Part shown: positions 30,779 through 43,719 of the stretch, piece by piece
Layout: every line of letters starts with the position of its first letter
Position numbering within the stretch: the stretch's first letter is position 1
Assembly: GCF_900115625.1 (NCBI RefSeq)
Contig: NZ_FOXD01000012.1
Span: 48,051 to 112,050, forward strand
Origin: Salibacterium halotolerans
GTDB taxonomy: Bacteria > Bacillota > Bacilli > Bacillales > Marinococcaceae
Reading direction: 5' to 3'
DNA length: 64,000 bases
Notes under the pieces: model-generated
The model's database searches: none
Told to the model about the DNA's origin: nothing
The model's input: the letters and a program-made list of their open reading frames with translations, nothing else
Made by a program: the position numbers and the translations under genes

Positions 30779-33325
30779 ATGGCAGATCATGAGGAATCGA
30801 ACGTAACAGAAATAAATATAGGCCAGGAAATGCGTACCTCATTTCTGGATTATGCGATGAGTGTCATCGTCAGCCGGGCGCTGCCTGATGTGCGGGACGG
30901 CATGAAGCCGGTGCACCGCCGTATCCTTTTTGCGATGAATGAGCTCGGCATGACACCGGATAAACCCTACCGCAAATCTGCGCGTATTGTCGGGGATGTC
31001 ATTGGTAAATATCATCCCCACGGGGATTCGGCGGTATACGAAACGATGGTGCGGATGGCGCAGGATTTCAGCTACCGGAACATGCTTGTGGACGGTCACG
31101 GCAATTTTGGTTCCGTTGACGGAGATGCCGCGGCGGCCATGCGTTATACGGAAGCGAAAATGTCCAAAATTTCGCTTGAAATGGTACGGGACATCAACAA
31201 AGATACCATCGACTATCAAGACAACTATGACGGTAATGAACAAGAGCCGATTGTTCTGCCTTCCCGCTTCCCGAACCTGCTGGTAAACGGTGCAGCAGGT
31301 ATTGCTGTAGGAATGGCGACCAACATCCCGCCTCATCAACTGGGGGAAGTCATTGACGGGGTGCTTGCTCTGAGCAGGGACCCTGAAATGACGGTTCCTG
31401 ACTTGATGGAGTACATTCCGGGTCCTGACTTTCCGACAGCTGCTGCCATTGTAGGCAGATCCGGCATCAGGCGTGCCTATCAGACAGGACGCGGGTCTAT
31501 TACGATCCGGGCAAATGCCTATATCGAAGAACACGCAAGCGGCAAAGAAGCTGTTATTGTGGATCAGCTTCCTTACCAGGTGAACAAAGCCCGTCTTATC
31601 GAAAAGATCGCAGAGCTTGTCCGTGAGAAGAAAATAGAGGGCATTACGGATCTGCGTGATGAATCCGACCGCAACGGCATGCGCATCGTAATCGAAGTGA
31701 AAAAGGACGCCAACGCGAACGTCCTGCTGAACAATTTATATAAACAGACAGCTCTGCAGACCAGTTACGGTATCAATATGCTGGCTCTTGTGGACGGACG
31801 CCCGCAGGTACTTAACCTAAAGCAGTGCCTCAGCCACTATCTCGAACACCAGAAAGTGGTCATCAAGCGCCGTACAGCGTTCGAACTGAAAAAAGCAGAA
31901 GCAAGAGCCCATATTCTGGAAGGACTCCGTACCGCGCTGGATTATCTTGATGCCGTTATTGACTTGATACGGAATTCCCAGACTACCGATATTGCAAGAA
32001 CCGGACTAATTGAACGGTTCTCCCTTACACATGAGCAGGCCCAGGCGATTCTTGAAATGCGCCTGCAGCGGCTGACCGGGCTGGAACGGGACAAAATCGA
32101 ACAGGAATACAGCGATTTGATGGAACGGATTAAAGAACTTCGTGAGATTCTGGCCAGTGAAGAACGGGTTCTTGAAATTATCCGGGAAGAACTGACCGAG
32201 GTGAAAGAAAAGTATAATGACGAGCGTCGGACGCTTATCACAGCCGGCGAGAATCAAATCGAAGATGAGGACCTGATTCCACGGCAGAATGTGGTCATCA
32301 CCATCTCTCACCATGGTTACCTCAAACGGATGCCGATTGATACCTACCGCAGCCAGCGCCGCGGCGGCCGAGGAGTACAGGGAATGGGAACCAATGACGA
32401 TGACTTTGTGGAACATCTGTTTACGACCAGTTCCCACCAGACCATTCTGTTCTTTACGAACAAAGGAAAAGCCTACCGGCTGAAAGCCTACGAAATTCCG
32501 GAGCTGCAGCGGACTGCCAAAGGGATACCGGTCATCAACCTTCTTCAAGTGGAAAAAAATGAATACATCAGCACCGTTATTCCGGTGGAAGCATTCTCTG
32601 ATGATGCGTATCTGTTCTTTTTGACAAAACAGGGCATTGCCAAACGTACCAAGCTGTCGGCCTACTCCAACATCCGTAAAGGCGGTCTGTTTGCGATCAA
32701 CATCAAGGAAGATGATGAGTTGTACGGTGTTCGTCTGACACATGGAGAGGAGCACCTCATCATCGGAACAAAAAACGGCACTGCCATTCATTTTAACGAA
32801 GAGGATGTCCGTTTTATGGGCCGCTCCGCTACCGGTGTGAAAGCTATTTCGCTTACGCCGGGTGATGAAGTGGTAGGAATGGACATTGCGGCAGAAGGAA
32901 AAGAAGTGCTGGTGGTGACGGATAAAGGTTTTGGAAAACGCACGCCGATCAGCGATTTCAAAGTGCAGCAGCGCGGTGGAAAAGGGATTAAAGCCTGTAA
33001 CTTAACGGAACGTAACGGATCGATCGTTTCCATGCGCTGTATATCGGATGATCATGATATTATGATTATGACGGTTCATGGAGTTCTTATCCGGATGGAA
33101 GCGCGCGAAATTTCCAGACTCGGCCGCTATGCTCAAGGTGTGACATTAATCCGCCTTTCCGAAGGGGAAGTGGTTTCGACGGTGGCGCCAGTGGAAACGC
33201 CGGAGGATGAGCTCGTAATGGAAGACGGGAAAGAACAGCTTCCGGCAGAGGAGAGCGAAGAAACAGAGACAGAATCCTATGGAAATGACGATGAGGAACA
33301 GGATGACACGCCGACGGAAGAATAA
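30779..33325 (+). CDS. gyrA: DNA gyrase subunit A
   Basis: DNA-cleaving subunit of gyrase. The winged-helix/tower part carries catalytic Tyr123 ([12 protein letters not shown]). The quinolone-resistance region reads HGDSAVYE, with Ser84 and Glu88 in the drug-sensitive state. The C-terminal six-bladed domain has the GyrA box QRRGGRG. The last 30 residues or so are very acidic. 848 residues. GGGAGG precedes the ATG. Confidence 0.98.
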   Translation: MADHEESNVTEINIGQEMRTSFLDYAMSVIVSRALPDVRDGMKPVHRRILFAMNELGMTPDKPYRKSARIVGDVIGKYHPHGDSAVYETMVRMAQDFSYRNMLVDGHGNFGSVDGDAAAAMRYTEAKMSKISLEMVRDINKDTIDYQDNYDGNEQEPIVLPSRFPNLLVNGAAGIAVGMATNIPPHQLGEVIDGVLALSRDPEMTVPDLMEYIPGPDFPTAAAIVGRSGIRRAYQTGRGSITIRANAYIEEHASGKEAVIVDQLPYQVNKARLIEKIAELVREKKIEGITDLRDESDRNGMRIVIEVKKDANANVLLNNLYKQTALQTSYGINMLALVDGRPQVLNLKQCLSHYLEHQKVVIKRRTAFELKKAEARAHILEGLRTALDYLDAVIDLIRNSQTTDIARTGLIERFSLTHEQAQAILEMRLQRLTGLERDKIEQEYSDLMERIKELREILASEERVLEIIREELTEVKEKYNDERRTLITAGENQIEDEDLIPRQNVVITISHHGYLKRMPIDTYRSQRRGGRGVQGMGTNDDDFVEHLFTTSSHQTILFFTNKGKAYRLKAYEIPELQRTAKGIPVINLLQVEKNEYISTVIPVEAFSDDAYLFFLTKQGIAKRTKLSAYSNIRKGGLFAINIKEDDELYGVRLTHGEEHLIIGTKNGTAIHFNEEDVRFMGRSATGVKAISLTPGDEVVGMDIAAEGKEVLVVTDKGFGKRTPISDFKVQQRGGKGIKACNLTERNGSIVSMRCISDDHDIMIMTVHGVLIRMEAREISRLGRYAQGVTLIRLSEGEVVSTVAPVETPEDELVMEDGKEQLPAEESEETETESYGNDDEEQDDTPTEE

Positions 33326-33383
33326 AGTGTCAGACTGAGATGTGAAGAGCAGTCAATTCAGCAGCCGGAGTGGGGGAGAGGGC

Positions 33384-34466
33384 ATGAAAGTGAAACCGAA
33401 GTATCTGAAGGAAGGTTGTATTCTTCGTGAGGATGTTTTTGCAGTTACGTCTCGTCCTATTATCAGAAAGAAGACCGTCCTGTCCCATGAACACCTGAAT
33501 GTACTGAAAGCCTTTATGATCACACATGTATTTGTAGAGAACAGATTGGTCGACGGTACCCCCTTCATGCCGGAAGAACAGGAAGATGACGAGGAGGAAA
33601 TGACACAACATCCACCTGAAACATTTCTGGATGTCTATTTAAAAGCCGTGCAGGCCTACAAGAGTCTGTTTCAAAAGTGGGCAGGAGGCGCCCGCGTTGA
33701 AATGGACAAAGTCCGGTCCCTTCTCGCTTCTCCTGCGGAAAAACTGTTTGAATCTCCGAATCAGATTTTTTCGCTCCATCATTACAGCACGAAAGATGAC
33801 TATCTGTATCATCATGCCGTTTCTACCGCTCTATTATCCATGTTTCTGGCTAAAAGAATGGGTCTTTCCAAAAAGGAATGGCTGCAGGCGGGCATCGCGG
33901 GAGCTATGTGCGACGCTGGTATGGCACGGATTCCGGGCGGTATTCTGCAGAACAAGGGTCATTTGATGGAATGGGAATACGAAGAAGTGAAAAACCATCC
34001 GTATTATTCGTATCATATGCTGAAAGAAACAAAGGCTGTAAACACCCAGATTCTTCTCAGTGTTTTGCAGCATCATGAACGGGAAGACGGAAGCGGTTAT
34101 CCGCTTCAAATGAAAACAGACAACATTCATACGTTAAGTAAAATCGTCAGTACGGCCGATGTTTACCATGCCATGACAAGTGAACGGTACTACCGGAAGA
34201 AGCGCTCCCCCTATAAAGTCATCGATGAAATGTTCCGGGAGGAGTTCGGCCGGCTGGATCCGTACGTTCTTCAGTTATTGACGGAGGCTCTTATTACATT
34301 TTCCCTTGGAAGCAATGTCAGACTTAGTGACGGAGATACTGCCACTATTATCTACATTGATGAAAAATCGCCTGCTGAGCCTATGGTTCGTTCCGACACT
34401 CACCAAGATATTATTCAGCTTCAGGGGAATAAGGGACCGTTTATCGAAGAGATCCTCCAGAACTGA
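33384..34466 (+). CDS. HD-GYP-like domain protein with a changed HD motif
   Basis: 360-residue soluble protein resembling HD-GYP cyclic-di-GMP phosphodiesterases. The HD-GYP region spans about residues 125-320 and keeps YHHAVSTALL, KNHPYYSYHML, HHEREDGSGYP and ADVYHAMTSERYYR. The HD dyad itself reads CD (GAMCDAGMARIP), so one metal ligand is lost and activity may be altered. It follows gyrA by 58 bases, and its 3' end overlaps the convergent yaaC by 26 bases. GGGGGAGAGG is upstream of the ATG. Confidence 0.88.
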   Translation: MKVKPKYLKEGCILREDVFAVTSRPIIRKKTVLSHEHLNVLKAFMITHVFVENRLVDGTPFMPEEQEDDEEEMTQHPPETFLDVYLKAVQAYKSLFQKWAGGARVEMDKVRSLLASPAEKLFESPNQIFSLHHYSTKDDYLYHHAVSTALLSMFLAKRMGLSKKEWLQAGIAGAMCDAGMARIPGGILQNKGHLMEWEYEEVKNHPYYSYHMLKETKAVNTQILLSVLQHHEREDGSGYPLQMKTDNIHTLSKIVSTADVYHAMTSERYYRKKRSPYKVIDEMFREEFGRLDPYVLQLLTEALITFSLGSNVRLSDGDTATIIYIDEKSPAEPMVRSDTHQDIIQLQGNKGPFIEEILQN

Positions 34467-35409
34467 AAAATGCCTTGAACTGCCGGGGGACATCGGTGAG
34501 TGCCCAGTCCAGATAGTAGTGTATGAACGAGTAATCTTCTCCCACGCGCTGTGTACAGAGATCCCCCCACCATTCTCCTTCATAACGGCAGAGCATACTT
34601 AAATCGTACAACAGAAGGTAATGAATGGAAAGCGGAGCCAGGTTGGATACATCAAAACAGGAAGGCGGCATGTAATAGCTGTTTCCCCGGCGGATAAGCC
34701 GGGAAGCAGCATCGTCAGGCAGCCGTTTTATTGAAAAAAGGACAGTACCTGCTGTTCTTTTTTTTATACCTTCCACTTCTATACCAAGCTGTTCAAGCTG
34801 ATTACGGATCAGGGAAAGTGACTGCTCTTTTTCGGAAGAAACATGCTCCACCGTAATACTGGAAGAAAACAGCTGCACGCGTGGAAGTGCTTCTTCCCCG
34901 AAGATATCCAGATACAAATGAACCATCGCATCCCATTTGAAAAAAAGGTGGTTGATTTTCCATTTTTCCCCCGCTGCATGTTTCATGTGAAACATATATA
35001 ACGAAAAATGCGGGAAAAACCCCTGTTTCTGGATTTTTACTTCATCTTCAAGAAACGTAAACTGTTTTTTCTTCTTTTTTCTCGTCGTCACCCCGTGGGT
35101 CAGCATATCCGCAGCTGCTGGATAATGAGGATCCTCGGTAAGTAGGAGACCTTTCAAAAGATGGGTGAGACCGTAAAACAAAAGGAGAGGACGTGTCAGC
35201 AGGGAAACCTCTGCTCCTTCTGTCCAGTACGTTCGTCCGAGAAGCCATTCATAGTGAAACACCGGAGTATTCCGGTAACTCCACCGCAGCGCATCTCGGG
35301 CGGAAGCACCGCGGACGAGGTACTCTTTTTCCAGTTTTCGCTGCAGTACATTCTGTGATTCAAATGCGGCATAATAAGAAAAATGTGCAGAAGAATCCGT
35401 TGGCTTCAT
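34441..35409 (-). CDS. yaaC: YaaC-like protein
   Basis: 322-residue protein of the YaaC family, encoded on the opposite strand between gyrA and guaB as in B. subtilis. No catalytic motif is recognised. It has a basic KKKKKK stretch near residue 110 and conserved aromatic segments (YYMPPSCFDVSNLAPLSIHYLLLYDLSMLCRYE). Function unknown. Its coding region carries a parS-like site at 34979-34994. Confidence 0.9.
   Translation of the reverse strand: MKPTDSSAHFSYYAAFESQNVLQRKLEKEYLVRGASARDALRWSYRNTPVFHYEWLLGRTYWTEGAEVSLLTRPLLLFYGLTHLLKGLLLTEDPHYPAAADMLTHGVTTRKKKKKQFTFLEDEVKIQKQGFFPHFSLYMFHMKHAAGEKWKINHLFFKWDAMVHLYLDIFGEEALPRVQLFSSSITVEHVSSEKEQSLSLIRNQLEQLGIEVEGIKKRTAGTVLFSIKRLPDDAASRLIRRGNSYYMPPSCFDVSNLAPLSIHYLLLYDLSMLCRYEGEWWGDLCTQRVGEDYSFIHYYLDWALTDVPRQFKAFFSSGGSLR
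34979..34994. promoter_or_regulatory. parS site (one mismatch)
   Basis: TGTTTCATGTGAAACA differs from the consensus TGTTTCACGTGAAACA at one central base. It lies within yaaC about 9 kb right of oriC. It is the only convincing parS I found in the window, so it is a likely ParB loading point. Confidence 0.82.
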
Positions 35410-35551
35410 GGTTAGACACCTTTCTGTCCTGTAAAATAAATCAGAAAGTTTAAACTTATTTATAATTCTCGTTATCAGGAAAAAAACATGATAAGATATT
35501 AGAAAATCTCAGAGTTGGTTTTAGCATGTGCTTGTTAGAGGCTGGTTATGA

Positions 35552-37066
<1,515 letters not shown>

Positions 37067-37074
37067 AATATCCG

Positions 37075-37123
37075 AGTCCTTCGAAAAGATAGAAGGGGCA
37101 CCTCTTCTTCTTTTTGAAGGACT
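37075..37123 (+). terminator. Long hairpin downstream of guaB
   Basis: AGTCCTTC pairs with GAAGGACT, and an inner purine arm (AGAAGGGG) pairs with CCTCTTCT. The stem exceeds 18 bp, but the tail is only TTATTATTT. It is probably the guaB terminator. Confidence 0.65.
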
Positions 37124-37128
37124 TTATT

Positions 37129-37142
37129 ATTTCCCGGGAAAT
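37129..37142. promoter_or_regulatory. Noc-binding site
   Basis: Perfect ATTTCCCGGGAAAT between guaB and dacA, six bases past the guaB hairpin. Confidence 0.88.
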
Positions 37143-37239
37143 GATGAACTTCTAATTTTGGGACTGGAGCAATCTGTTTTTTTAACGGTTCGTATGGTAA
37201 AATATCGGTTGTGTAAGTAGAGCGTGGAGGTGCACGAGA

Positions 37240-38571
37240 TTGATGAAGAAAAGCATACTATCTATGATGGCGGCAGTACCACTGGCTGCCGGATTACTAT
37301 TTCAGACAGAAACAAACGTACAGGCAGCGGAACCGGAGCTTGCTGCGGAATCAGCGATATTGGTGGACGCTGATTCAGGCCAGATTCTTTACAGCAAGAA
37401 ACCCGATGTTATTCTTCCTCCGGCGAGCATGACAAAAATGATGACCGAATATCTTGTTAATGAAGCGGTAGCACAGGGGGACACGTCCTGGGACGCTGAA
37501 GTGAATGTGACAAGCAAGGCAGAGGAAATTTCCCAGAATAATGCCTTATCCAATGTGCCGCTCAGGCAGAATCGTACATATACCGTACAGGAATTGTATG
37601 AAGCGATGGCCATCTATTCCGCAAATGGTGCTTCGATAGCTTTAGCCGAGCATGTTGCCGGCTCCGAATCCGATTTTGTCGACATGATGAACAGTAAAGC
37701 TGAGGAACTGGGGATGGAAGAATATGAATTTGTGAATTCCACAGGACTGAACAATTCTTCCATGGATGGACTTCATCCGGAAGGAACCGAGCCGGATGCC
37801 GAAAATATGATGTCTGCCCGGGCATCGGCAAAGCTTGCATATCATCTGCTGGACGAGTACCCGGATGTCCTGGATACGGCGAGCATTACGGAAAAAACAT
37901 TCCGGGAAAACGGCGCCAATACCTCCATGGATAACTGGAACTGGATGCTTCCCGGCAGCATGTATGGGAGTCTTGATTACGAAGGAGTAGACGGCCTGAA
38001 GACAGGATATACGGAAATGGCGGGCAATGCTTTCACCGGCACAGTGGAACAAAACGGCACCCGCTTCATTTCCGTCGTGATGCGTACCGATTCACAAACA
38101 GCCCGTTTTAAAGAAACCGCCAAACTATATAACTACGGATTTGAGAATCTTTCTGAAACAGAAATTGTTCAGGAAGGGCAGTCTTTTGAAGATACTTCTT
38201 CGATTCCGGTTGTAAATGGAAAGGAAGACACTGTTTCAGCCTCGACCGGAAGCAGTCTCTCGCTTCTTCTCGAGAACGGAGCCGCCGAAAACATAAGCAC
38301 ATCTGTGGAAATCAATCAGGACATACTGAATGAAGACGGGGAGCTGGAGGCTCCGGTAGAAGCAGGTACAGAAATTGGACAGGTTTCACTCACCGGTGAA
38401 GCGGCACCGCAGTATCTGCTGGAGCAGAACGCGTCTTCAAAGAATGTCCCGCTTGTTATTGATGAAGGTGTGGAAAGATCCGGCTGGTTCGCGTTGACGA
38501 TGAAGAGCGTCGGCGGATTCTTCGGCAGTATGTGGAGCGGTGCTTCAAGCTTTGTGCAGGGACTGTTCTAG
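37240..38571 (+). CDS. dacA: D-alanyl-D-alanine carboxypeptidase DacA (PBP5-like)
   Basis: Low-molecular-weight penicillin-binding protein that removes the terminal D-Ala from peptidoglycan side chains. A signal peptide ends near VQAAEP (about 28-31). The active-site motifs are SMTK (63-66), SAN (127-129) and KTG (254-256). A C-terminal beta-rich domain and a final amphipathic anchor (SMWSGASSFVQGLF) follow. 443 residues from the TTG, or 442 from the next ATG; GGAGG is 9 or 12 bases upstream respectively. Confidence 0.96.
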   Translation: MMKKSILSMMAAVPLAAGLLFQTETNVQAAEPELAAESAILVDADSGQILYSKKPDVILPPASMTKMMTEYLVNEAVAQGDTSWDAEVNVTSKAEEISQNNALSNVPLRQNRTYTVQELYEAMAIYSANGASIALAEHVAGSESDFVDMMNSKAEELGMEEYEFVNSTGLNNSSMDGLHPEGTEPDAENMMSARASAKLAYHLLDEYPDVLDTASITEKTFRENGANTSMDNWNWMLPGSMYGSLDYEGVDGLKTGYTEMAGNAFTGTVEQNGTRFISVVMRTDSQTARFKETAKLYNYGFENLSETEIVQEGQSFEDTSSIPVVNGKEDTVSASTGSSLSLLLENGAAENISTSVEINQDILNEDGELEAPVEAGTEIGQVSLTGEAAPQYLLEQNASSKNVPLVIDEGVERSGWFALTMKSVGGFFGSMWSGASSFVQGLF

Positions 38572-38695
38572 GCCATAAGTGTTTATTCGCACGGGTGGTA
38601 GTGTTATAATAAATGATACCATTACGTCTTGTCTTGTTCTTGATACACGATGACGGAACGAAACGATATAACGAAGGGACCAGGAGGAATGGAAA

Positions 38696-39580
38696 ATGGC
38701 AGATAGAGGGACAGACAGAGTAAAACGAGGAATGGCGGAAATGCAGAAAGGCGGCGTTATCATGGACGTCGTCAACGCCGAACAGGCAAAAATCGCCGAA
38801 GAGGCAGGGGCTGTAGCGGTGATGGCACTGGAGCGTGTACCTGCTGATATACGTGCGGCCGGCGGTGTAGCACGCATGGCTGATCCAACGATCGTTGAAG
38901 AAGTGATGAATGCTGTATCCATTCCGGTCATGGCAAAAGCAAGAATCGGACACATCGTGGAAGCCAGACTGCTGGAATCACTGGGTGCGGATTATATCGA
39001 TGAGAGCGAAGTGCTCACACCGGCGGATGAAGTATACCACCTCGACAAGAGTGAATATACCGTTCCGTTTGTGTGCGGGGCCCGTGATCTGGGGGAAGCA
39101 CTCCGCCGCGTAGGCGAAGGGGCTTCCATGCTCCGCACCAAAGGGGAGCCGGGAACAGGCAATATCGTGGAAGCGGTCCGCCACATGCGGATGGTTCAGT
39201 CCGAATTAAAGAAAATTGCGGGCATGTCCAAAGATGAACTGATGACAGAAGCGAAAAACCTGGGAGCTCCCTATGAACTGCTGCTGGGTATTAAAGAAAC
39301 AGGAAAACTGCCTGTTGTAAACTTCGCAGCCGGTGGTATTGCGACGCCTGCTGACGCTGCACTCATGATGCAGCTCGGTGCCGACGGTGTGTTTGTAGGA
39401 TCGGGTATATTTAAGTCCGAACACCCGGATAAATACGCGAAAGCCGTGGTGGAAGCCACGACGCATTATCAGGACTATGAACTGATCGCCCGGCTTTCCA
39501 GAGGACTCGGTACTGCGATGCAGGGATTGGAAATGTCCACGCTTGCCCCGTCGGAACGTATGCAGGACCGAAGCATGTAA
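38696..39580 (+). CDS. pdxS: Pyridoxal 5'-phosphate synthase subunit PdxS
   Basis: Synthase subunit that builds pyridoxal phosphate from ribose 5-phosphate, glyceraldehyde 3-phosphate and ammonia passed from PdxT. TIM-barrel protein of 294 residues with catalytic Lys81 (VMAKARIGH) and the phosphate loop near FVGSGIF. ACCAGGAGG precedes the ATG. pdxT begins 15 bases after its stop. Confidence 0.98.
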   Translation: MADRGTDRVKRGMAEMQKGGVIMDVVNAEQAKIAEEAGAVAVMALERVPADIRAAGGVARMADPTIVEEVMNAVSIPVMAKARIGHIVEARLLESLGADYIDESEVLTPADEVYHLDKSEYTVPFVCGARDLGEALRRVGEGASMLRTKGEPGTGNIVEAVRHMRMVQSELKKIAGMSKDELMTEAKNLGAPYELLLGIKETGKLPVVNFAAGGIATPADAALMMQLGADGVFVGSGIFKSEHPDKYAKAVVEATTHYQDYELIARLSRGLGTAMQGLEMSTLAPSERMQDRSM

Positions 39581-39595
39581 AAGGAGGTGCCGTAT

Positions 39596-40201
39596 ATGGT
39601 GACAATCGGCGTGCTTGCTCTCCAGGGTGCTGTGCAGGAACACGTCAAAAGCCTGCAGGCTCCTGACGTGGAGACCGTCATTGTAAAGCGGACGGATCAG
39701 CTGGATGCACTGGACGGCCTTGTTTTTCCCGGCGGCGAAAGCACCACGATGCGCCGTCTCGTCAATAAGTACGGTTTTTATGAACCGCTGCGCGAATTTG
39801 CTGCTGCCGGCAAACCGATACTGGGCACCTGCGCCGGTCTCATTTTAATGGCCGAACGCATCGCGCAGGAACCCCAAGGCCACCTGCAGCTGATGGATAT
39901 AGACGTCCAGCGCAACGCCTTCGGACGTCAACGCGAAAGTTTTGAAACGACACTTGTTGTCAAAGATGTAGCCAAAGATATGGAAGCGGTATTTATTCGT
40001 GCGCCGCTCATCTCCAGCACAGGAGATGACGTAGAGGTTCTCTCGTCCTTTAATGGAGAGATAGTAGCAGCGCGGGAGAATCATCTGCTTGCCTGCTCCT
40101 TTCATCCCGAACTGACAGACGATACGCGGTTTCATCAATATTTTGTACAAATGGTACGTGAGTCAAAAGAAACAGCTCCGGAACACACCGCTGTGACGTA
40201 A
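39596..40201 (+). CDS. pdxT: Pyridoxal 5'-phosphate synthase glutaminase PdxT
   Basis: Class I glutamine amidotransferase that supplies ammonia to PdxS. It has PGGEST (45-50), nucleophile Cys79 in GTCAG, and the His-Glu pair in FHPELTDD near residue 170. 201 residues from the ATG at 39596, which has AAAGGAGG eight bases upstream; the GTG at 39587 overlaps that site. Confidence 0.97.
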   Translation: MVTIGVLALQGAVQEHVKSLQAPDVETVIVKRTDQLDALDGLVFPGGESTTMRRLVNKYGFYEPLREFAAAGKPILGTCAGLILMAERIAQEPQGHLQLMDIDVQRNAFGRQRESFETTLVVKDVAKDMEAVFIRAPLISSTGDDVEVLSSFNGEIVAARENHLLACSFHPELTDDTRFHQYFVQMVRESKETAPEHTAVT

Positions 40202-40203
40202 TA

Positions 40204-40486
40204 GAAGAAGCGGTGGTTGTATCCACCGAAGGAAAATCAACGACGGGCCATAGTACCGGCATGTCTGACACGCAGAGAGCTGGTGGCTGCTGAGAACCAG
40301 CTGCAGAATGACCGGGAATCCCGCCCTGAGTGAAAAAAGGAACACGGCCGTGGCCGTCAGTACGTTTTTTCGGTTCATCCACGTTACAGGATGCAAAGAG
40401 AGGCAGCGCGTACGCTGCAATCTGGGTGGCAACGCGGGCCCCGGCTCCCGTCCCTTTCTATATCAAGGGGCGGGAGTTTTTCTTGT
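40204..40486 (+). promoter_or_regulatory. T-box leader of serS (serine, specifier UCC)
   Basis: Leader of about 280 bases before serS. Stem I shows AGAGAG (40274-40279) and the apical GGTGGCTGCTGAGAACC loop. A candidate specifier TCC is at 40319-40321. The T-box CTGGGTGGCAACGCGG is at 40425-40440, where TGGC would pair with GCCA, the 3' end of a tRNA-Ser with discriminator G. The terminator stem CTCCCGTCCC / GGGGCGGGAG (40445-40476) precedes five T. Uncharged tRNA-Ser should favour read-through into serS. Confidence 0.93.
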
Positions 40487-40512
40487 CTGCCCGTCAAAAA
40501 GGTATGAGATAA

Positions 40513-41841
<1,329 letters not shown>

Positions 41842-41853
41842 ACTGGAGAAAAT

Positions 41854-41886
41854 GGACCGGCTGGAGCGGCAGCTGGTCCTGTTTTT
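41854..41886 (+). terminator. Intrinsic terminator of serS
   Basis: GGACCGGCTG pairs with CAGCTGGTCC (one wobble) and is followed by TGTTTTTG, 12 bases after the serS stop. Confidence 0.85.
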
Positions 41887-42035
41887 GTATCTGGATCGTT
41901 TGAACAAATGAATCGGAAGCCTTGCAAGCGTGGCTGCATTTTTTTTATAATAACTATAGCTTTTATAACAAATCATGAAGGCGGTTATTCTCATTTTCGT
42001 GTACCCGAACGTTATCCAAAGAGGAGGAACTTCCT

Positions 42036-42488
42036 GTGAAACTGGATCAGACGGATATGAATATTCTTTCTTACCTGCAGGAAAACGGCAAACGGTCTTA
42101 CAGTGAAATTTCCCGTTATCTCGATGTAAGTGAAGGAACCGTGCGGTCACGGATTAATAAAATGCTCGAAAATGAAGTGTTTGAATTCATCATTCATACG
42201 AATCCAAATAAGGTTGGATTGTATGTACAGGCTATTATCGGGTTCTCCACGAAACTGGGGGAGCAGGACAATATCGCCAAAAGCCTGCAGCAGTTCCCCG
42301 AAGTACGATTCATCGGCGCATTTTCCGGAAAGCATGATCTCATCATCCAGGCCTACTTCGAGGACAATGACAGCCTCGTCCGGTTTGTAAACGAGGAACT
42401 GGCTCATATTGACGGCATATTAAGCGCGGATGTCAATGTGGAGCTGAAGCAGTACAAAGACTCGTTTTCCTATGTTATCCGGCAGTGA
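42036..42488 (+). CDS. Lrp/AsnC-family transcriptional regulator
   Basis: 150-residue regulator. The N-terminal helix-turn-helix (MDQTDMNILSYLQENGKRSYSE-type region, then VSEGTVRSRINKM, residues 28-45) is followed by an alpha/beta ligand domain (RAM fold) with VRFIGAFSGKHDLI. Such proteins sense amino acids or other small effectors; the ligand is not evident here. GAGGAGG precedes the GTG start. It stands alone between serS and tRNA-Ser, so its target genes are unknown. Confidence 0.88.
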   Translation: MKLDQTDMNILSYLQENGKRSYSEISRYLDVSEGTVRSRINKMLENEVFEFIIHTNPNKVGLYVQAIIGFSTKLGEQDNIAKSLQQFPEVRFIGAFSGKHDLIIQAYFEDNDSLVRFVNEELAHIDGILSADVNVELKQYKDSFSYVIRQ

Positions 42489-42582
42489 CTATCCGGAATC
42501 TGTACAAAAAAAGAGTATTGCAGGGAATAACCTCATATGATAATATTGTGTTTGTCGGCTGAGAGAACAGCCTGTGTCATAC

Positions 42583-42675
42583 GGAGGAGTACCCAAGTTC
42601 GGCTGAAGGGAGCGGTCTTGAAAACCGCCAGGGGGTTAACGCCCCGCGGGGGTTCGAATCCCTCCTCCTCCGCCA
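42583..42675 (+). tRNA. tRNA-Ser (TGA)
   Basis: 93-nt class II tRNA with a long variable arm and encoded CCA. The acceptor GGAGGAG pairs with CTCCTCC, discriminator base G, anticodon loop CTTGAAA (TGA). The G discriminator agrees with the TGGC in the serS T-box. Confidence 0.97.
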
Positions 42676-42720
42676 TTTTAACAACAACCATACGATACAT
42701 AACGGATAAATAATCAACAG

Positions 42721-42750
42721 GACATGGCCGCGAAAGCCGTGTCTTTTTTT
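42721..42750 (+). terminator. Intrinsic terminator of tRNA-Ser
   Basis: GACATGGC pairs with GCCGTGTC (one wobble) and is followed by seven T, 46 bases past the tRNA. Confidence 0.9.
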
Positions 42751-43021
42751 ATGAGAGATAAAGGCTTCACAGCAGTGTTCAAACGCCGCCGGTACTCGGA
42801 CGATCCTCTGCTGCTGCAGGAAGCCGTACCACCCGGATACGTGCGCAGCAGGTTTAAACCTGCGGAAAACGGGAACTATGCACGTAGTGTCTGCAGTGCT
42901 CTGCCGAAGACGTGTGGGCGGATAACTGGACATGGTTTTTGGCAGCAGGTTACGATAAAAGTGCTGGAATGAAATGTAACATGATAAGAGAAAAGATTTT
43001 GCTGCAGAAAGGATGAATCAT
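42751..43021. other. Gene-free stretch between tRNA-Ser and the SDR gene
   Basis: No gene supported. A palindrome, GCAGGTTTAAACCTGC (42847-42862), lies inside. GTAGTGTCTGC (42884) and CTGGACATGG (42926) resemble the motifs of arrays A-C but are 42 bases apart, so at most they are a decayed remnant. The SDR promoter must be near the right end. Confidence 0.4.
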
Positions 43022-43672
43022 ATGAACGTTCTTGTTGTCGGCGCAAACGGCCAGATTGGTAAACATCTCGTATCTTCGATTCAAAACAGTGATAAGCTGA
43101 AAGCCAAAGCGATGATCCGTAAAGAGGAACAGGCATCTTATTTTAAAGAGCTTGGCGCGGACACTGCCGTGGTTGATCTGGAAGACAGTATCGAAGCCAT
43201 CGCCAAAGCCGCTGAAGGTATGGACGCGGTCGTTTTCACGGCCGGTTCCGGACCGCATACCGGAAAAGATAAAACCATCATGATTGATCTGGATGGAGCG
43301 GTAAAAACGATCAAGGCGGCAGAGAAAGCCGGCGTGAAACGGTTTGTGATGGTCAGCTCGTTTGATACGAGCCGCGAAGCCATTCTGGAAGCCCCTGAAT
43401 CGTTCTCGCCGTATGTCGCGGCGAAACATTATGCCGATGAATGGCTGAAAGCATCCGACCTGGATTATACCATCGTTCAGCCCGGCATGTTGACAAATGA
43501 AGAAGGAACCGGGCAGGTGCAGGCAGAAACAAAAGTGGAACGCGGGGAAGTACCGCGGCAGGATGTGGCAGACGTCATCACCGCCTGCCTCGAAAACGAT
43601 GCAACCACCGGAAAACAATTTCAGCTGGTGGGCGGCAGCACATCCATCCGCGAAGCCATACAATCGTTGTAA
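43022..43672 (+). CDS. NAD(P)-binding SDR-like oxidoreductase (YhfK type)
   Basis: 216-residue atypical short-chain dehydrogenase. The glycine motif is VGANGQIGKHL (residues 6-16), and FVMVSSFDTS and the YVAAKHYADE tyrosine-lysine pair are visible. It resembles NmrA/YhfK-like proteins, which bind NAD(P) and act on flavin-, quinone- or sugar-like substrates; the substrate here is unknown. The ATG at 43022 has AAAGGA eight bases upstream. It is monocistronic with a strong terminator. Confidence 0.85.
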   Translation: MNVLVVGANGQIGKHLVSSIQNSDKLKAKAMIRKEEQASYFKELGADTAVVDLEDSIEAIAKAAEGMDAVVFTAGSGPHTGKDKTIMIDLDGAVKTIKAAEKAGVKRFVMVSSFDTSREAILEAPESFSPYVAAKHYADEWLKASDLDYTIVQPGMLTNEEGTGQVQAETKVERGEVPRQDVADVITACLENDATTGKQFQLVGGSTSIREAIQSL

Positions 43673-43687
43673 TATGTCCCCATTCAA

Positions 43688-43719
43688 CCTTCCCGGAATG
43701 GATTCCGGGAAGGTTTTTT
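43688..43719 (+). terminator. Intrinsic terminator of the SDR gene
   Basis: A 12-bp perfect stem (CCTTCCCGGAAT / ATTCCGGGAAGG with a short loop) is followed by six T. It abuts the 3' end of the convergent DUF817 gene. Confidence 0.95.
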
